Shown in pieces: positions 5,687-6,540 of a DNA stretch of 6,540 nucleotides. Source of the DNA: Candidatus Calditenuaceae archaeon JGI OTU-3 (lineage in GTDB: Archaea; Thermoproteota; Nitrososphaeria_A; Caldarchaeales; Calditenuaceae). The position numbers and the translations under genes were made by a program. The notes beneath the pieces were generated by a model, which saw only the letters and a program-made list of their open reading frames with translations, was not told the origin of the DNA and ran no database searches. Location: contig AWOC01000036.1 of the NCBI GenBank assembly GCA_000494185.1, forward strand, positions 1 through 6,540, read 5' to 3'. Position 1 is the stretch's first letter. The number at the start of each line of letters is the position of its first letter.

Positions 5687-5728
5687 CTGTAAGGGGGGCC
5701 GCCGACTACCGCTGGCTTGACCCCGCGC

Positions 5729-5905
5729 CTAGAAGTCTTCCTTGATGATCGTCTTCCTATTGTTTGCCTTGCAGCGCTCAACAGCCCTCTGTATCGCCTG
5801 CCTCACCACGGCGTCGAGTCCCTGCAGGGCGTCGCTACTCAGCCTATAGCCTTCTGGCAGCAGCTCCCTCACCTTGGACTCCACGATTACAAACTCTCTG
5901 GGCAT
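5729..5905 (-). CDS. Short histone-fold protein (58 aa; DUF1931/bacterial-type histone pattern)
   Basis: A 58-residue protein, too short for most ORF filters. It reads MPREFVIVESKVRELL, then a long helix from SSDALQGLDAVVRQAIQR to about residue 48, then RKTIIKEDF at the C terminus. This is the histone-fold layout: short helix 1 (about 10-16), long helix 2 (23-48), and the R-x-T-x-x-x-x-D motif (R50, T52, D57) that closes the fold. The SKV start, the ALxxLDxxV centre and the AxERxKANxRKT segment recall the short DUF1931/bacterial-type and face-to-face histones rather than the about 67-residue HMfB type; helix 3 is minimal. It would bind DNA as a dimer or higher form in the nucleoid. Net charge is only slightly positive. 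A strong TATA box 32 nt upstream suggests high expression. Codon use (AGG, AAG, GTG) matches the neighbours. Confidence 0.82.
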   Translation of the reverse strand: MPREFVIVESKVRELLPEGYRLSSDALQGLDAVVRQAIQRAVERCKANNRKTIIKEDF

Positions 5906-5931
5906 GCTTTCGCCTAACTGTTATTGGGGGG

Positions 5932-5942
5932 GTTAAATAAAC
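5932..5942 (-). promoter_or_regulatory. Strong TATA box for the histone-like gene
   Basis: On the minus strand GTTTATTTAAC, flanked by GC-rich sequence and centred 32 nt before the ATG at 5905. The predicted leader is about 5 nt. It is one of the two most AT-rich boxes in the window. Confidence 0.65.
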
Positions 5943-6083
5943 CTAATTTGAAGGCGGAGTCGCCATATGATTAGGGTAGTCCTTGTAGCTCAATTATAGA
6001 TTTAGTTTAGGGTCAATGATGTGGGGGAAAAGGGTTTTAAGGGGGAGGGGTGAACTTAGAGGGTATTACGCTACGAGTGGGGC
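5943..6083. other. Intergenic stretch between the histone-like promoter and the MBL gene end
   Basis: About 140 bp without a convincing gene on either strand and noticeably richer in A/T than the coding parts, especially 5985-6015. It holds the 3' flank of the metallo-beta-lactamase gene, where the minus strand shows pyrimidine-rich CCCTTTTCCCCC near 6025-6036, a possible weak terminator, and the upstream flank of the histone-like promoter. No box C/D or tRNA structure is supported. Confidence 0.4.
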
Positions 6084-6540
6084 TTACAGGTTGATGGGCA
6101 CGTTTGTCACGCCGTTTATAAGCTTTGTGGCTGGGGAGACCGGCTCCACGAGGCTCCTGAAGAGCTCTGGCGCCTCAGTGTGTATAGGTATCAGTACCCT
6201 GGGCCTGATCGCGGCGATAATCTCTCTGAGCTCCCCCTGGCTGGCATGCCCAGACGAATGGATCTGGGCTGTCATCATCCCCATCCTTAGCGCCCAGTTG
6301 TCGATCCTCTCCCTGTCAATCTCCTGCTCCTCTGTATGCGGCTCGCTGGTCGAGTAGATCAATATCGAGTCCTCGGCAGGCCTCATGTAGAGCAGGTCGA
6401 GGACTTCGTCGGGAGAGTTAAGAACGACCAGAAACTTCTCTTGGGACCTCCCCACATCCACGTCTCTGAGGATCGCCTCTCCCTCGCCTGAGAACCTCTC
6501 GATGAGTTCCTTCTCCCAACCCCTGTAATCCTGCTCCGCA
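6084..6540 (-). CDS. Beta-CASP / RNase J-like metallo-beta-lactamase fold nuclease (partial, 5' end beyond window)
   Basis: The reading frame is open to the right edge, so only the C-terminal 151 residues are seen; the catalytic HxHxDH motif would lie outside. Visible signatures: VVLNSPDEVLDLL; ILIYSTSEPHTEEQEID, a beta-CASP motif A-like acidic segment; NWALRMGM; IHSSGHASQGEL, the motif B histidine; and PRVLIPIHTEAPELF, the motif C / late metal-binding histidine. This set is typical of archaeal MBL-fold proteins related to RNase J and aCPSF2, cytoplasmic zinc nucleases with 5'-3' exo- or endonuclease activity on RNA. The protein ends soon after (NGVTNVPINL), with no extra C-terminal domain. 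The GTG at 6461 is an internal codon, not the start, since homology continues upstream of it. Whether it degrades RNA in vivo cannot be told from the fragment. Confidence 0.78.
   Translation of the reverse strand, partial: AEQDYRGWEKELIERFSGEGEAILRDVDVGRSQEKFLVVLNSPDEVLDLLYMRPAEDSILIYSTSEPHTEEQEIDRERIDNWALRMGMMTAQIHSSGHASQGELREIIAAIRPRVLIPIHTEAPELFRSLVEPVSPATKLINGVTNVPINL

Noticed and set aside
5970..6010. tRNA-like string TTGTAGCTCAATTATAGA resembling a D-arm
   Set aside because: No T-arm (GGTTCGAATCC-like) sequence, no anticodon stem and no acceptor pairing within 90 nt on this strand; probably chance in an AT-rich spacer.
6016..6357. 113-codon open frame on the plus strand with hydrophobic stretches
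   Set aside because: It lies opposite the conserved C-terminal part of the MBL nuclease gene, which carries clear family motifs; the hydrophobic look comes from antisense translation.
1..6540. CRISPR array, insertion sequence, attachment site or toxin-antitoxin system
   Set aside because: No regularly spaced repeats, transposase or integrase motifs, terminal inverted repeats or target duplications were seen; gene content is chromosomal housekeeping type.

Overview
The window looks like a stretch of a thermophilic archaeal chromosome, most likely TACK/Thermoproteota-type. Reasons: moderately high GC, heavy use of AGG for Arg and ATA for Ile, AT-rich TATA boxes about 28-32 nt upstream of several start codons with little or no leader (leaderless or near-leaderless mRNAs), a box C/D guide sRNA, a histone-fold protein, and two enzyme families that typically use coenzyme F420. 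The exact lineage cannot be fixed from this sequence alone.

Left part (1-1260): a minus-strand operon for an oxyanion ABC transporter. A WtpA/ModA-like substrate-binding protein (about 350-1222) is followed after 3 nt by a WtpB/ModB-like permease that runs off the left edge. A strong TATA box at 1245-1256 drives it. Middle-left (1366-2604): a plus-strand pair made of a small helical protein of unknown function and, 3 nt later, a Mer-like F420-dependent flavin-fold oxidoreductase. Its 3' end overlaps by 11 bp the tail of a converging minus-strand pair (3782-2594): a membrane-anchored exported beta-rich protein and a small membrane protein with a DUF4129-like cytoplasmic domain. Middle-right (3872-5582): a DadA/DAO-type FAD amine oxidoreductase (minus) and a DDN-type F420-linked split-barrel protein (plus) diverge from about 110 bp that holds both TATA boxes.

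Right part (5583-6540): the most interesting section. Two genes here are too short for ordinary ORF calling. One is a 58-residue histone-fold protein (5729-5905, minus) with a strong TATA box. The other is a box C/D sRNA (about 5599-5656, minus) with perfect C, D', C' and D boxes and its own TATA-like element; its two guides are complementary to each other over 8 nt. The window ends in the C-terminal 151 residues of a beta-CASP/RNase J-like metallo-beta-lactamase (minus, 5' end beyond the right edge).

Taken together, the window is a set of short housekeeping-type transcription units (oxyanion uptake, F420/flavin redox, chromatin, RNA modification and processing) rather than a mobile island. 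No insertion sequences, CRISPR arrays, tRNAs or rRNAs were seen.
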